Source: Methylobacterium sp. Leaf91 (GTDB lineage Bacteria > Pseudomonadota > Alphaproteobacteria > Rhizobiales > Beijerinckiaceae). From it: a stretch of DNA of 64,000 nt. Of this stretch, positions 44,176-52,622 are shown piece after piece. The stretch covers positions 194,719 through 258,718 of the forward strand of contig NZ_LMMP01000012.1 of the NCBI RefSeq assembly GCF_001422815.1, written 5' to 3'. Below the pieces are notes generated by a model. It saw only the letters and a program-made list of their open reading frames with translations, did no database searches and was not told where the DNA came from. Within the stretch, counting starts at the first letter, position 1, and each line of letters begins with the position of its first letter. Position numbers and translations under genes: made by a program.

Positions 44176-44700
44176 CTAGATCGCGCCTCTGGCTTTATCG
44201 TCCGGTGGCTTGGCCTTGGTTTCATCCGCCGGGATGATGCTGATACGGCCATCGGCTTCGATCGAGGCTTCCTTGATGCATGCTGGGTCATCGATCCCCT
44301 GATGTCTGAGCTGGCTCATCAGTTCCGCATGAGTGATCATGGCTTGGCGCATGTTCTTCCAACAGATTTCGCCATCTGCCACCAATCGCAGGCGCTTGGG
44401 TACGATGAAATTTTCGAAAATTGGCAATCGAAAGCTCAACCAATCGATAGCATAGTTCCAAAACACGATCGTCAGAACCAGCAGGATGCCTTCTGTCAGA
44501 GACTTGTATTCATTAGAAAATGCATTCTGCGACACATCTGCAATCAATACGATCACAAGGAGGTCGGCAAGACCTACAGCGCCAGCTTGCCTTTTCATAA
44601 CGAAGCGCATGATGATAAATAGCATCAGGTACATCACAGAGCCACGCAGAAGTATTTCAAGAAGCGAGTGCTCCGGTACGATCATCGCGCGCCAATCCAT
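44176..44700 (-). CDS. YetF/DUF421-family membrane protein
   Basis: This 174-residue protein has an N-terminal membrane part (ILLRGSVMYLMLFIIMRFVM, then GLADLLVIVLIADVSQNAF and GILLVLTIVFWNYAIDWLSF). A small C-terminal cytoplasmic domain (IVPKRLRLVADGEICWKNMR, then QAMITHAELMSQLRHQGIDD) matches DUF421/YetF. A strong GAGGAGAAAAGCACG ribosome site fixes the start at MDWRAMIV. Its role is not established; paralogues are common in spore-formers and in stress loci. Confidence 0.87.
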   Translation of the reverse strand: MDWRAMIVPEHSLLEILLRGSVMYLMLFIIMRFVMKRQAGAVGLADLLVIVLIADVSQNAFSNEYKSLTEGILLVLTIVFWNYAIDWLSFRLPIFENFIVPKRLRLVADGEICWKNMRQAMITHAELMSQLRHQGIDDPACIKEASIEADGRISIIPADETKAKPPDDKARGAI

Positions 44701-44970
44701 CGTGCTTTTCTCCTCGGCAGCCAAGGTACAGGGCTGAGTTCCATAGGATCGCTCGCTGGCCCCGTGCGAGCCACGTTTCTCGATGTGGCAACCGTCCGTA
44801 AAAATAGCTCGCAATCGATAGTCAATATGAGCTGGAGCCCTGCGAGCCGAAGGGATGGCGCATTTTTGGGCCCGCTAACACACAGAAACCATTGTAAGAA
44901 CGTCGATCAAATCAACACGACGTCTACGATGGCAGAGGTGTAGGACCGATCGATGACGACGAGGAAACCT

Positions 44971-45204
44971 ATGACGAGCGACAACTTTATCCGGGACCAA
45001 GTCGGTCACCTTATTGCCTTTCAGGAGCTCGAGCATCTCACCGGGCGGCGGTTCTCCGAGACCGAGCTCGCGAAGATGGAAGAAGCGGCACAAACCCAGG
45101 GGCACACTCTAGAGGAGGCACTTGCCAGGTTCCTCCACGCCTTGCGCAGCATTAGCCAGGACGACCTCGAGACGATTGTTAAGCTTCGGGGGGCACCTCA
45201 CTAA
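44971..45204 (+). CDS. Small hypothetical protein
   Basis: This 77-residue, mainly helical acidic protein (LIAFQELEHLTGRRFSETEL, then EALARFLHALRSISQDDLET) is unassigned. The ATG at 44971 is preferred because GAGGA lies 5 bases upstream; another in-frame ATG is at 44953. The gene is convergent with the HNH gene. Confidence 0.6.
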   Translation: MTSDNFIRDQVGHLIAFQELEHLTGRRFSETELAKMEEAAQTQGHTLEEALARFLHALRSISQDDLETIVKLRGAPH

Positions 45205-45225
45205 GAGAAGAGTTCGTTGCAGACC

Positions 45226-45753
45226 TTACGTGTCAGAGTCCCTCTCCTTCTGCCGGATCGCTTCCACCAAGTGCTCGTTCTTTACGGGCCCGTGCAGGCC
45301 GTGGTGGATCTCGCGGTGGCAGCCTGGACAGACAACTCCTACGAACCGTCGATCGTCTGGACCGCCGTCGCTGAACCGCCGAGTATGATGGGGCTCAAGG
45401 TAGGGCTCTCCCCGCAGAGTGACGAAGGGTGCAGGCTGATTGCAGCTCTCACAGATCCCGGCCGCTTGAGCGAGGGCGTAGCGACGGACAGCTGCCGAGC
45501 GTCGGTAAAGGCTTCGGCGAGATTCAGTGCCAGCGACCTGGGGCGTCAATCGAGCTGCATCCAGAGCGCGCGAGCGGACGACGGCTAGATCGACGTCGAC
45601 CTCCTCGGCCTGCTCCTCTCCGACCTCGAGCGGCTTGTCACCGACACTGGCTAGGACGAACTCGAAGACGATCGCAGAGCGTTGGGTGCCTTCTCGATCA
45701 GGAGCTGGCTCGGTGCTGTCGCCGGCGCACTCGAACTGACCCAGGAACCGCAC
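45226..45753 (-). CDS. HNH endonuclease, N-terminally truncated
   Basis: This 175-residue frame has an intact HNH domain at the C-terminus: CESCNQPAPF, then EPHHTRRFSDGGPDD and CPGCHREIHHG, giving two CxxC zinc knuckles and the catalytic His pair. The N-terminus FLGQFECAGDSTEPAPDREG resembles the middle of longer HNH proteins (near 300 residues), and an in-frame TAG lies two codons before the GTG start. The gene is therefore probably a 5'-truncated remnant, possibly still expressing the nuclease domain. It ends next to a DUF72 gene that diverges from it. Confidence 0.65.
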   Translation of the reverse strand: MRFLGQFECAGDSTEPAPDREGTQRSAIVFEFVLASVGDKPLEVGEEQAEEVDVDLAVVRSRALDAARLTPQVAGTESRRSLYRRSAAVRRYALAQAAGICESCNQPAPFVTLRGEPYLEPHHTRRFSDGGPDDRRFVGVVCPGCHREIHHGLHGPVKNEHLVEAIRQKERDSDT

Positions 45754-45761
45754 GCCCTACC

Positions 45762-46556
45762 ATGACGGCAGAGAAACCTCGGCACGCCGACCATGTTAAT
45801 GAAGCTGTTCGAACGCATTGTGAGCCCGAAAGCGTGGCCTTCATTGGAACTGCTGGGTGGAATGTGCCGAAAGCCTACGCTGGTGCGTTTCCGGCCGTTG
45901 GAAGCCACCTACAGCGCTATGCCCAGCGCCTCACCGCCGTGGAGATCAATACGTCGTTCTATCGCCCTCATCGTCTCGCCACCTACAAGCGATGGGCCGA
46001 GGCCACGCCTGAGCATTTTCGCTTCGCCGTGAAAGTCCCGCGCATGATCACGCACGAGCTGCGGCTTGGGAATGCCGACGCCCCGCTACAGCGATTTCTG
46101 GATGAGATCGCTGGACTCGGCCCGAAGCTCGGCCCGCTCCTGCTTCAGCTACCGCCGAGCCTTCGCTTCGACGATCGGACGAGCGACCCGTTCCTGCGAG
46201 CATTTCGGCACGCCCATGGCGGCAGCATCGTTTGCGAGCCGCGGCATGACAGCTGGCTGGCGCCAAGTGTTGATGCGCTGTTGACGAAACTTCGTATTGC
46301 CCGTGTGGCAGCAGATCCGGCACCGATGCCGGGCGCAGACGAGCCCGGTGGCTGGCAAGGCCTACGCTACTATCGACTTCACGGCTCGCCGAAAATCTAC
46401 TACTCCGCTTACGAGCAGCACGCCCTCGACGCGATGGCTGACCGCCTCGCCGCAGACGCGACGCGGGGATGCGAAAGCTGGTGCATCTTCGATAACACTG
46501 CCACCTTCGCCGCGACCGGCGACGCGCTCTCGATCCTGGAGCGTTGGGCGTCCTAG
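45762..46556 (+). CDS. DUF72 (YecE-like) family protein
   Basis: This 264-residue protein has a TIM-barrel-like fold. The family motifs are FIGTAGWNVPK, VEINTSFYRPH, FAVKVPRMITHE, LGPLLLQLPPSLRFD, GSIVCEPRHDSW and YYRLHGSPKIYYSAY, with CIFDNT near the end. These conserved His, Arg, Asp and Glu residues suggest an enzyme, but no reaction is established for the family. The start MTAEKPRHAD was chosen; upstream codons are antisense to the HNH gene. Confidence 0.9.
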   Translation: MTAEKPRHADHVNEAVRTHCEPESVAFIGTAGWNVPKAYAGAFPAVGSHLQRYAQRLTAVEINTSFYRPHRLATYKRWAEATPEHFRFAVKVPRMITHELRLGNADAPLQRFLDEIAGLGPKLGPLLLQLPPSLRFDDRTSDPFLRAFRHAHGGSIVCEPRHDSWLAPSVDALLTKLRIARVAADPAPMPGADEPGGWQGLRYYRLHGSPKIYYSAYEQHALDAMADRLAADATRGCESWCIFDNTATFAATGDALSILERWAS

Positions 46557-47468
46557 CGTCGTCTAGTGAAGTTCACTCCGCAACCTAGAGCTGCGCCCGA
46601 CCACGTTGGGTCGGGACACATCTCTAAGTCTCTGTTTTGCCGCGCTCTTTTTCGCCGAACCGGCATCCACTTCGGCGGCGAGCGCTCTAGCGACACTGTG
46701 AGGCGCAGATTGCCACCCCGCATTCTGGCCGCATCGCGTATTGATCGGATGCATAGGCGAAATGCCGCCCCTACCAGCGACCGCAAAATTGACCGCCGAG
46801 TTGGATTGCCCTTGTTCTCAGCGAGTTAACTGGAAAGGCCCGGGCGCTCAGAGCATATCTTCAACCTATAGAGTGTACATGTGGCACATATTGCGCCACC
46901 ACCGGCAAGTCGGACTACGTAGGCAATTCGCGCCATAAATTTTCAGAAAAGTGAATGAATTAGTTAAGGAACGGTTTTTGTTGCGATGCCGTTGAATAAT
47001 TCGCTGATGCCGAAATCCTGGCGCAGCGCACAAAGGCGGCGCGGAGACAGGTCGCCTCATAGATTTATAATGCAACTAATTGGGCGCACTTGCAACAAAG
47101 TGCGCTCTTGCCTTGGGTTAACGAGATTAGTCAGTAGAACTAGCGATCATCCGCCTTATCAGAGGCGTTGATCCAGCCGTACAGTCGTGCGTGATAGCCC
47201 TCTAAATAAAACGGCTAAACTTCTGTTGAGCATGCCAGTTAGCCGCAGGTTGCCATTTGGTTAATTTACTATTAGCCATCTTAAATTCATCGAATGAGCC
47301 AACGCCAGGCAGCATTCGGGCCTAAACCACATCTAATACTCCGCGATTGCGTCTGCGCCCATGTTGGACGCCTGGATCGCTGTGCCATTAGTCGCTTGGA
47401 GCCAAGTATAGATTTGCTTGGATCCTTGGCGTGCCTGTCACTCATGCTATCTACTTAAGGAGAGTCCT
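46557..47468. other. Long gap before the polysaccharide locus
   Basis: This 912-base region has no supportable gene. It contains repeat copy 2 (46585-46690). From about 46850 to 47300 it is clearly AT-rich compared with the flanks, with several TTAA and TTAATT steps, and probably carries the promoter of the polysaccharide operon. No specific box can be defined by eye. Confidence 0.5.
46585..46690 (+). repeat. Intergenic repeat, copy 2 (CTAGAGC/GCTCTAG-ended element)
   Basis: This 106-bp element has inverted ends CTAGAGC and GCTCTAG and a core GCCGCGCTCTTTTTCGCCGA followed by ACCGGCATCCACTTCGGCGG. It matches copy 3 (62210-62312) almost base for base and copy 1 in reverse. It lies 28 bases after the DUF72 stop. 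Confidence 0.85.
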
Positions 47469-49046
47469 ATGCAGCGACCCGTGCCGGCCTCCGCGTCCCT
47501 CGTTGGCCAGAAACCAAGTCATACACGGATGGTGCGAGTCTCAGCATATTCGGTCGCAACCGTCCTCGCCCTACTGATGACTACGGCGACCCTACCGCCC
47601 CTCCTCGCTGATCAGTCGGATCGTGCCGTCATCAACGCGCCAATTAGCTTACTGACGGCGCCCATTGCCGGGGAGATGACTAAGGTCTCTGCCACCATCG
47701 GGCAGCACCTCGGCCCCGGAGCACCGGTGGCGCGCATTCAGAACGTTCGCATCGACCGCACGACGCTGATTACTCTTGATGGCAAAGTTGACGAGTTGCG
47801 CGGCTCTCTCCTGGCAGCGCGGCAAAAGAGGGAGTCCGACGAGACCTACGTAGCGGCTCTTGATGCCGAGATTAGGCGTCAGGTGGAACAAACTGTCGCT
47901 AAGCTCGACGGAGAAGTGGCTGAAGCTCGCGCCCGCGTGGGGTCAGCAGATGCCGAGGGTCAATCCACCAAGGCGGTGGTCGACCGCCAGCAGGCCATGG
48001 TTGATCGCAACACCGCCAGCCTCGATCTCCTGCGTCCGACTCAGCACAAGCTCGAAGCCGCTCGCTTCGACAAGGAAGCAGAAACGGCCAAGCTGAACCA
48101 GAAGTTGGCGGAGCTCAGTGCGGTCAAGAAGAGCGTCTTCGTAGGCAACCAGTCCAATAGCCTGGCGGTGCTGACTCAGAAGCGGCGGGATCTTGCATTT
48201 GATGCCCAGCGGCTTGCTATCGAGGAGGCACAACTCTCCACAAGTCTGAAGGCGCAAGAGGCGTTGCTCGTCGCGGAACGCAAGCGCCTCGACAGCCTTG
48301 CCGATGCGGAGATGCGGGCCATGAACGGTGGTGTCGTCCTCGGACTCGGTGTTGCGGAAGGGCGTCACGTCAACCCAGGCGACTCGGTGGCGACTTTGGT
48401 CGATTGCGATCAATCCTTCGCTGTCGGGATCTTCTCCTATCGCCAAGCACAAGAACTGGCAGTTGGAACGCCGGTGCGAATTTCGGCGGCGGGCAGCAGC
48501 ATTCCCGAGCGCGGGTGGGTCAGTGAGATTCTGCCGAAGACCAGCGACAAGACCGATCAGCAATACGCGGTGCCGTTCCCTCAAACCGAGCGGCGCGAGA
48601 TGTATGTGCTCGTAAGCCTGGACCGCGACACGCTGCCTAACTCGGACAAGACCGCTTCCCCCACCGAGGCCGCGCGCCGCACCACGCCGTGTTCGGTGGG
48701 CCAGTGGGTCACGATTACCCGGGAGAACGGTTGGGTTCCATCGGCTTCTGTGGCCTGGAAGGCGGTTGCGTCTGGGGTTACGGGGCCGGAGATCAAGGCG
48801 GCCTGGGCTTCTCTGGCCACGACCGTCAACGGGACGGCGGTGCAAGCCTCCGATCTCGTGAGCCGTGGTGTGAACTCGCCGGCGGCGAAGCAGGCATGGG
48901 CCTCTGTGGCGAACGGCGTCACGCAGGCGGCAGATGCAGTGGCGAATGGGGTCAAAGACCTGTTCTCGAAAGGTTCGACCGCCCCCGCGAACGGTAAGAC
49001 GGCACAATCCGCGCCGCGCCAGCACAGCGCCGAGAACACCCATTGA
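47469..49046 (+). CDS. HlyD-like adaptor protein of a polysaccharide locus
   Basis: This 525-residue protein has one N-terminal membrane helix (VATVLALLMTTATLPPLLA), a biotinyl-lipoyl half-motif (INAPISLLTAPIAGEMTKVS, then GQHLGPGAPVARIQN), a long coiled-coil hairpin at about 95-290 and the returning barrel (GGVVLGLGVAEGRHVNPGDS). It resembles Alg44/HlyD-type adaptors. The C-terminal 110 residues are an Ala/Val-rich repeat region (KAAWASLATTVNG, KQAWASVANGVTQ). AAGGAGAG precedes the ATG. Its stop overlaps the next start (TTGA). Confidence 0.83.
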   Translation: MQRPVPASASLVGQKPSHTRMVRVSAYSVATVLALLMTTATLPPLLADQSDRAVINAPISLLTAPIAGEMTKVSATIGQHLGPGAPVARIQNVRIDRTTLITLDGKVDELRGSLLAARQKRESDETYVAALDAEIRRQVEQTVAKLDGEVAEARARVGSADAEGQSTKAVVDRQQAMVDRNTASLDLLRPTQHKLEAARFDKEAETAKLNQKLAELSAVKKSVFVGNQSNSLAVLTQKRRDLAFDAQRLAIEEAQLSTSLKAQEALLVAERKRLDSLADAEMRAMNGGVVLGLGVAEGRHVNPGDSVATLVDCDQSFAVGIFSYRQAQELAVGTPVRISAAGSSIPERGWVSEILPKTSDKTDQQYAVPFPQTERREMYVLVSLDRDTLPNSDKTASPTEAARRTTPCSVGQWVTITRENGWVPSASVAWKAVASGVTGPEIKAAWASLATTVNGTAVQASDLVSRGVNSPAAKQAWASVANGVTQAADAVANGVKDLFSKGSTAPANGKTAQSAPRQHSAENTH

Positions 49047-50326
49047 CCCGGCCGCATCCGCGCGGCGGATCTGTGCTGGCTCTGACCGTGGCAGCGCTGC
49101 TCCTGGTCTCGCTCCGGCCCATGGAGGCGGAGTCCTCGCCAGGTAGAGGCCAACGTGCCCCTTTGCCGTTGGCGGGAACGCTGTGTCACTCTCTATCTGA
49201 GGCCGTCGACACGACGGGAACCGGACCGATTTTTGTCTCGAGCTATCGTCCGGGCCCGCATGAGATTGAGCTGCCCGCTCCCCTGAAGAGTTCGGCCTTC
49301 ACCTACGACAATGCCGTTGCGGCGATCGCTTTGATTGCCTGTGGGGAGGTTGGGCGGGCCCGCAGGATCGGTGACGCACTCCTCGCCGCGCTGGCACGGG
49401 ACCGCAGCTTCTCCGATGGCCGCATTCGCAATGCTTATCGTGCCGGTCCAGTAGGTGACGGCTCGTTGGCTCTGCCCGGGTGGTGGGACGCGAAGCAGAA
49501 TCTCTGGGCCGAGGACGCCTATCAGGATGGCACTGCTACCGGGAACGTCGCCTGGGCCGCCCTCGCCCTTCTCAACCTAGACGCAGTGGCACCCGGCGGC
49601 GGTTACCGCGCCGGCGCTCGACGGATGCTGGGGTGGATCGCCGGACAGACCGGCGATCCGCGGTCTCCCGAAGGGTATACCGGCGGCGTCGATGGTTTCG
49701 ATCCGCATCAGACACGCCTGATGTGGAAATCTACTGAGCACAACCTCGACATCCACGCGGTCGCGGCCTGGCTTCATCGTCTAGACGGTGGAGCGGAGGA
49801 AGCTCGGATCGCGGCGACGGCGCGGGGCTTCCTCGACGCCGTCTACGCGCGCGATCCGGGGGTGTTTCGTCTCGGCACGACGCCAGACGGCAAGCTCCAG
49901 CCCATCGCCAAGATCGCCCTGGATACGCAGCTCTGGCCCCTGATCGGGGTGATCGATGCACCCGACATCTGGCGCAGGGCGCTCGACTTCGCCGAACGCC
50001 ATCTCGCAATCCGGGGCGGTTTCGATTTTAACGAGGACCTCGATGGCCTCTGGGTCGAGGGCACGGCCCAGGCCGCGTTGACCGTCCGTTTTCTCGGCCG
50101 AAGCGCCGAGGCCGACCGCCTCCTCGCCACCATCGCTGGGCAGCTCTCGCCATCCGGCTTCCTGTTCGCCACCGATATCGCCCGCCTCACCACCGGCATC
50201 GCCATCGGTCCGGCCAGTGCCGAGCCCGATTTTTTCTATTTCCGCCGGCCGCATCTTGGCGCCACCGCCTGGGGCATCCTCGCGGCCGTGGGCTGGAATC
50301 CCTTCACCGGACGGAACGTGGAGTAA
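49043..50326 (+). CDS. Exported six-hairpin glycoside hydrolase-like protein
   Basis: This 427-residue protein has an N-terminal signal segment (GGSVLALTVAALLLVSLRPM) and an alpha/alpha-toroid type body. FTYDNAVAAIALIACGE and ALPGWWDAKQNLWAEDAYQD are the most family-like parts, and Trp/Asp/Glu-rich loops such as WKSTEHNLDIHAVAAW recall glycosidases of six-hairpin families. It probably trims or edits the polysaccharide in the periplasm. The start is TTG overlapping the preceding stop, giving tight coupling. The exact GH family is not certain. Confidence 0.75.
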   Translation: MTRPHPRGGSVLALTVAALLLVSLRPMEAESSPGRGQRAPLPLAGTLCHSLSEAVDTTGTGPIFVSSYRPGPHEIELPAPLKSSAFTYDNAVAAIALIACGEVGRARRIGDALLAALARDRSFSDGRIRNAYRAGPVGDGSLALPGWWDAKQNLWAEDAYQDGTATGNVAWAALALLNLDAVAPGGGYRAGARRMLGWIAGQTGDPRSPEGYTGGVDGFDPHQTRLMWKSTEHNLDIHAVAAWLHRLDGGAEEARIAATARGFLDAVYARDPGVFRLGTTPDGKLQPIAKIALDTQLWPLIGVIDAPDIWRRALDFAERHLAIRGGFDFNEDLDGLWVEGTAQAALTVRFLGRSAEADRLLATIAGQLSPSGFLFATDIARLTTGIAIGPASAEPDFFYFRRPHLGATAWGILAAVGWNPFTGRNVE

Positions 50327-50334
50327 CCCCGCCC

Positions 50335-52308
50335 ATGTTCGAAGCGCCTCAGGACGTCCTGTCCGTCCTCACCATCGATCTCGGTATTCTCATCGGGCTC
50401 CTCGTCATGGCGGGCCTGCTCGACCGCACGAGCGCCGCCGCCCGCATTCTGTTCGGCCTAACCACGGCCGTGTTCATCGTCTGCTACGCCGCCTGGCGCT
50501 GGCACGACACCCTTCCAAGCTTCGAGCCGGGGCTCGACATGCTCTGGCCCTACCTGTTCTTCGCCTTCGAGATGGTGGCGATCCTCTACACGCTGATGTC
50601 CATCGTCATCCTATTCCGCTTCGAGGACCGGTCCGCCGAGGCCGACCGCGAGGAGGCGCGGCTCTCGGTGAGCGGTGCTTGGCCCGCCGTCGACATCTTC
50701 ATCTGCACCTACAACGAGCCCCTGGACGTGGTCGAGAAGTCGATCATCCCGGCCTTGGCGGTGGATTACCCGAACGCCACGGTGTGGGTCTGTGACGACA
50801 CCCGGCGCGACTGGCTGCGGACCTATTGCGAGGAGGTCGGGGCGAACTACGTCACGCGGCACGACAACCAGGGTGCCAAGGCCGGCAACCTGAACAATGC
50901 CCTGCGTCATACTGCGAGCCGGTCCAACGCGCCGATCATCCTGGTGCTCGACGCGGATTTCGCGGTAGCGCCCAACATCCTGCGCCGCGCCGTCGGCCTC
51001 TTCCATGACGAACGAGCGGCCGTCGTCCAGACTCCGCAATTCTTCTTCAACGCCGATCCCATCCAGCACAACCTGATGGCGTCGGAGGCCTGGGTCGACG
51101 ATCAGCGGATCTTCTTCGACGTGTTCCAGCCGGCCAAGGATGCCTGGGGCTGCGCCTTCTGCGTCGGCACCTCGTTCCTGGTGCGGCGCGACCGCGTCGA
51201 GGAGATGGGGGGATTCCCGCACGATGCGATCTGCGAGGACATCAATCTCACCTACTCGCTGATGCGCCACGGTTATCGCACCCATTGGCTCAACGAGCGC
51301 CTTAGTGCCGGGTTGTCGGCGGAGGGACTACCGGAATACATCACCCAGCGCACGCGCTGGTGCCTCGGCACGATTCAGGTTGCTCTGCTCAAGGTCGGCC
51401 CCTTCCGCAGCGGCGATTACACCCTGCTGCAGCGGCTGCACTACTTCCACGGAGTGCTGAACTGGCTGTGCAAGCCGTTCATCGTGCTCATGCTGGTGGC
51501 CCCGTCGATCTACTGGCTCTTCGATATGCCGGCCTTCCAGGCCGACTACCTCTCGTTCCTTCGCTACGGCCTGCCGACGCTCTTCGCCCTCTGGACCTAC
51601 AGTAGCTGGGTGTCCGGACGGCGCACCCTCCCATTGTTCATGGAGGTCACTCACATCATGACGGCCCTGGCCATCACGCTCACCCTGGCATCCGCCGCGA
51701 TTCGGCCGTTCGGTCGTCCGTTCAAGGTTACCGACAAGGGCGGCGATCGCTCGGTGTCCATGGTGCGTTGGCGCATGGCGGCAGGATTCGGAGCGATCAC
51801 CCTGCTCTCCGCCGGCGCGATTGTCTGGTCGTTCGTCTCCCCGTCCGGGGCCACCGAGATCTCATCCCTCGACTATTTCAACCTGATCTGGGCCGGCGTC
51901 GCCATGCTGTTCTGCTTCGTCGCCTTCCTGGTCTGCTTCGAGCGTCCCCGCGGGGCGGAGGAGTTCCGGATCGAAGAGCCCGTGCGGGTGAGGTCGGGCG
52001 GGGTCGCTTACGACGCGGTTCTGGCGACCCTCGGCATGGAGACCGCCCGGCTGCGTCTCACCGCACCGGGCCACGCCTTCGCAGTGGGCGACGGCCTCGA
52101 TGTCCTGATCGAGCCAACCGGCTGGGTTCCAGCCAGTTTTCTTGCGGTGCAGGCGGGCAACTATGCGGTTGCCCTCGCGCCAAACCCTCTGCAGCGCCGA
52201 ACCCTGATCTTGCGACTATTCACGCAGGCAGTGGACCCGATCGCGCGCACCGCGAGCCTGCGACTTGCTCTGCGGGGCCTCATCGCCCGCTGCTTCCGAG
52301 CGACGTGA
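50335..52308 (+). CDS. BcsA-like family 2 glycosyltransferase
   Basis: This 657-residue processive polysaccharide synthase has N-terminal helices (residues 10-100) and then a GT-A domain: DIFICTYNEPLDVVEKSI, VCDDTRRDW, LVLDADFAV, AICEDINLTYS and QRTRWCLGT. These supply the D, DxD, ED and QxxRW catalytic set. More helices and a C-terminal PilZ-like barrel follow (EEPVRVRSGGVAYDAVLATL). A RxxxR element for c-di-GMP is not obvious. It lies 8 bases after the hydrolase gene. With the HlyD-like and hydrolase genes it forms a compact exopolysaccharide locus; no BcsB is present. Confidence 0.88.
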   Translation: MFEAPQDVLSVLTIDLGILIGLLVMAGLLDRTSAAARILFGLTTAVFIVCYAAWRWHDTLPSFEPGLDMLWPYLFFAFEMVAILYTLMSIVILFRFEDRSAEADREEARLSVSGAWPAVDIFICTYNEPLDVVEKSIIPALAVDYPNATVWVCDDTRRDWLRTYCEEVGANYVTRHDNQGAKAGNLNNALRHTASRSNAPIILVLDADFAVAPNILRRAVGLFHDERAAVVQTPQFFFNADPIQHNLMASEAWVDDQRIFFDVFQPAKDAWGCAFCVGTSFLVRRDRVEEMGGFPHDAICEDINLTYSLMRHGYRTHWLNERLSAGLSAEGLPEYITQRTRWCLGTIQVALLKVGPFRSGDYTLLQRLHYFHGVLNWLCKPFIVLMLVAPSIYWLFDMPAFQADYLSFLRYGLPTLFALWTYSSWVSGRRTLPLFMEVTHIMTALAITLTLASAAIRPFGRPFKVTDKGGDRSVSMVRWRMAAGFGAITLLSAGAIVWSFVSPSGATEISSLDYFNLIWAGVAMLFCFVAFLVCFERPRGAEEFRIEEPVRVRSGGVAYDAVLATLGMETARLRLTAPGHAFAVGDGLDVLIEPTGWVPASFLAVQAGNYAVALAPNPLQRRTLILRLFTQAVDPIARTASLRLALRGLIARCFRAT

Positions 52309-52622
52309 CGCGGGATTTGACGCGATCAGGGAGCGCATTACAGCCCTTATTGCGAGGTCGCTTTGGCATCGACGTCTCGATCCATCCGCCGTGAGATGCC
52401 TGTCCCCTCGACAGCGCTGATCGCCGTGACGAAGCGGTGGAAGCCATGCCATGCGAGAAGCAGGGCACCGAAGAGTAAGACCGCGTGGGCTCAGCCGTTT
52501 GGTCGTATGTCTGATTGGGCGAACCGCATTCCAAAAGCGGACCGGCAGAAATCCACCCTTCTTGGTCATAGAGCAGCAGATCCATGCCGGCTCAGGCAGA
52601 CCAGCCCGTCGGTACGGAACCA
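52309..52622. other. Gap between convergent polysaccharide and efflux genes
   Basis: This 314-base convergent gap has no supportable gene, and I see no clear terminator with a T-tract. Confidence 0.4.

Noticed and set aside
46880..46900. Sigma-54 promoter (TGGCAC...TTGCG)
   Set aside because: The GG-to-GC spacing is two bases short of the strict sigma-54 spacing.
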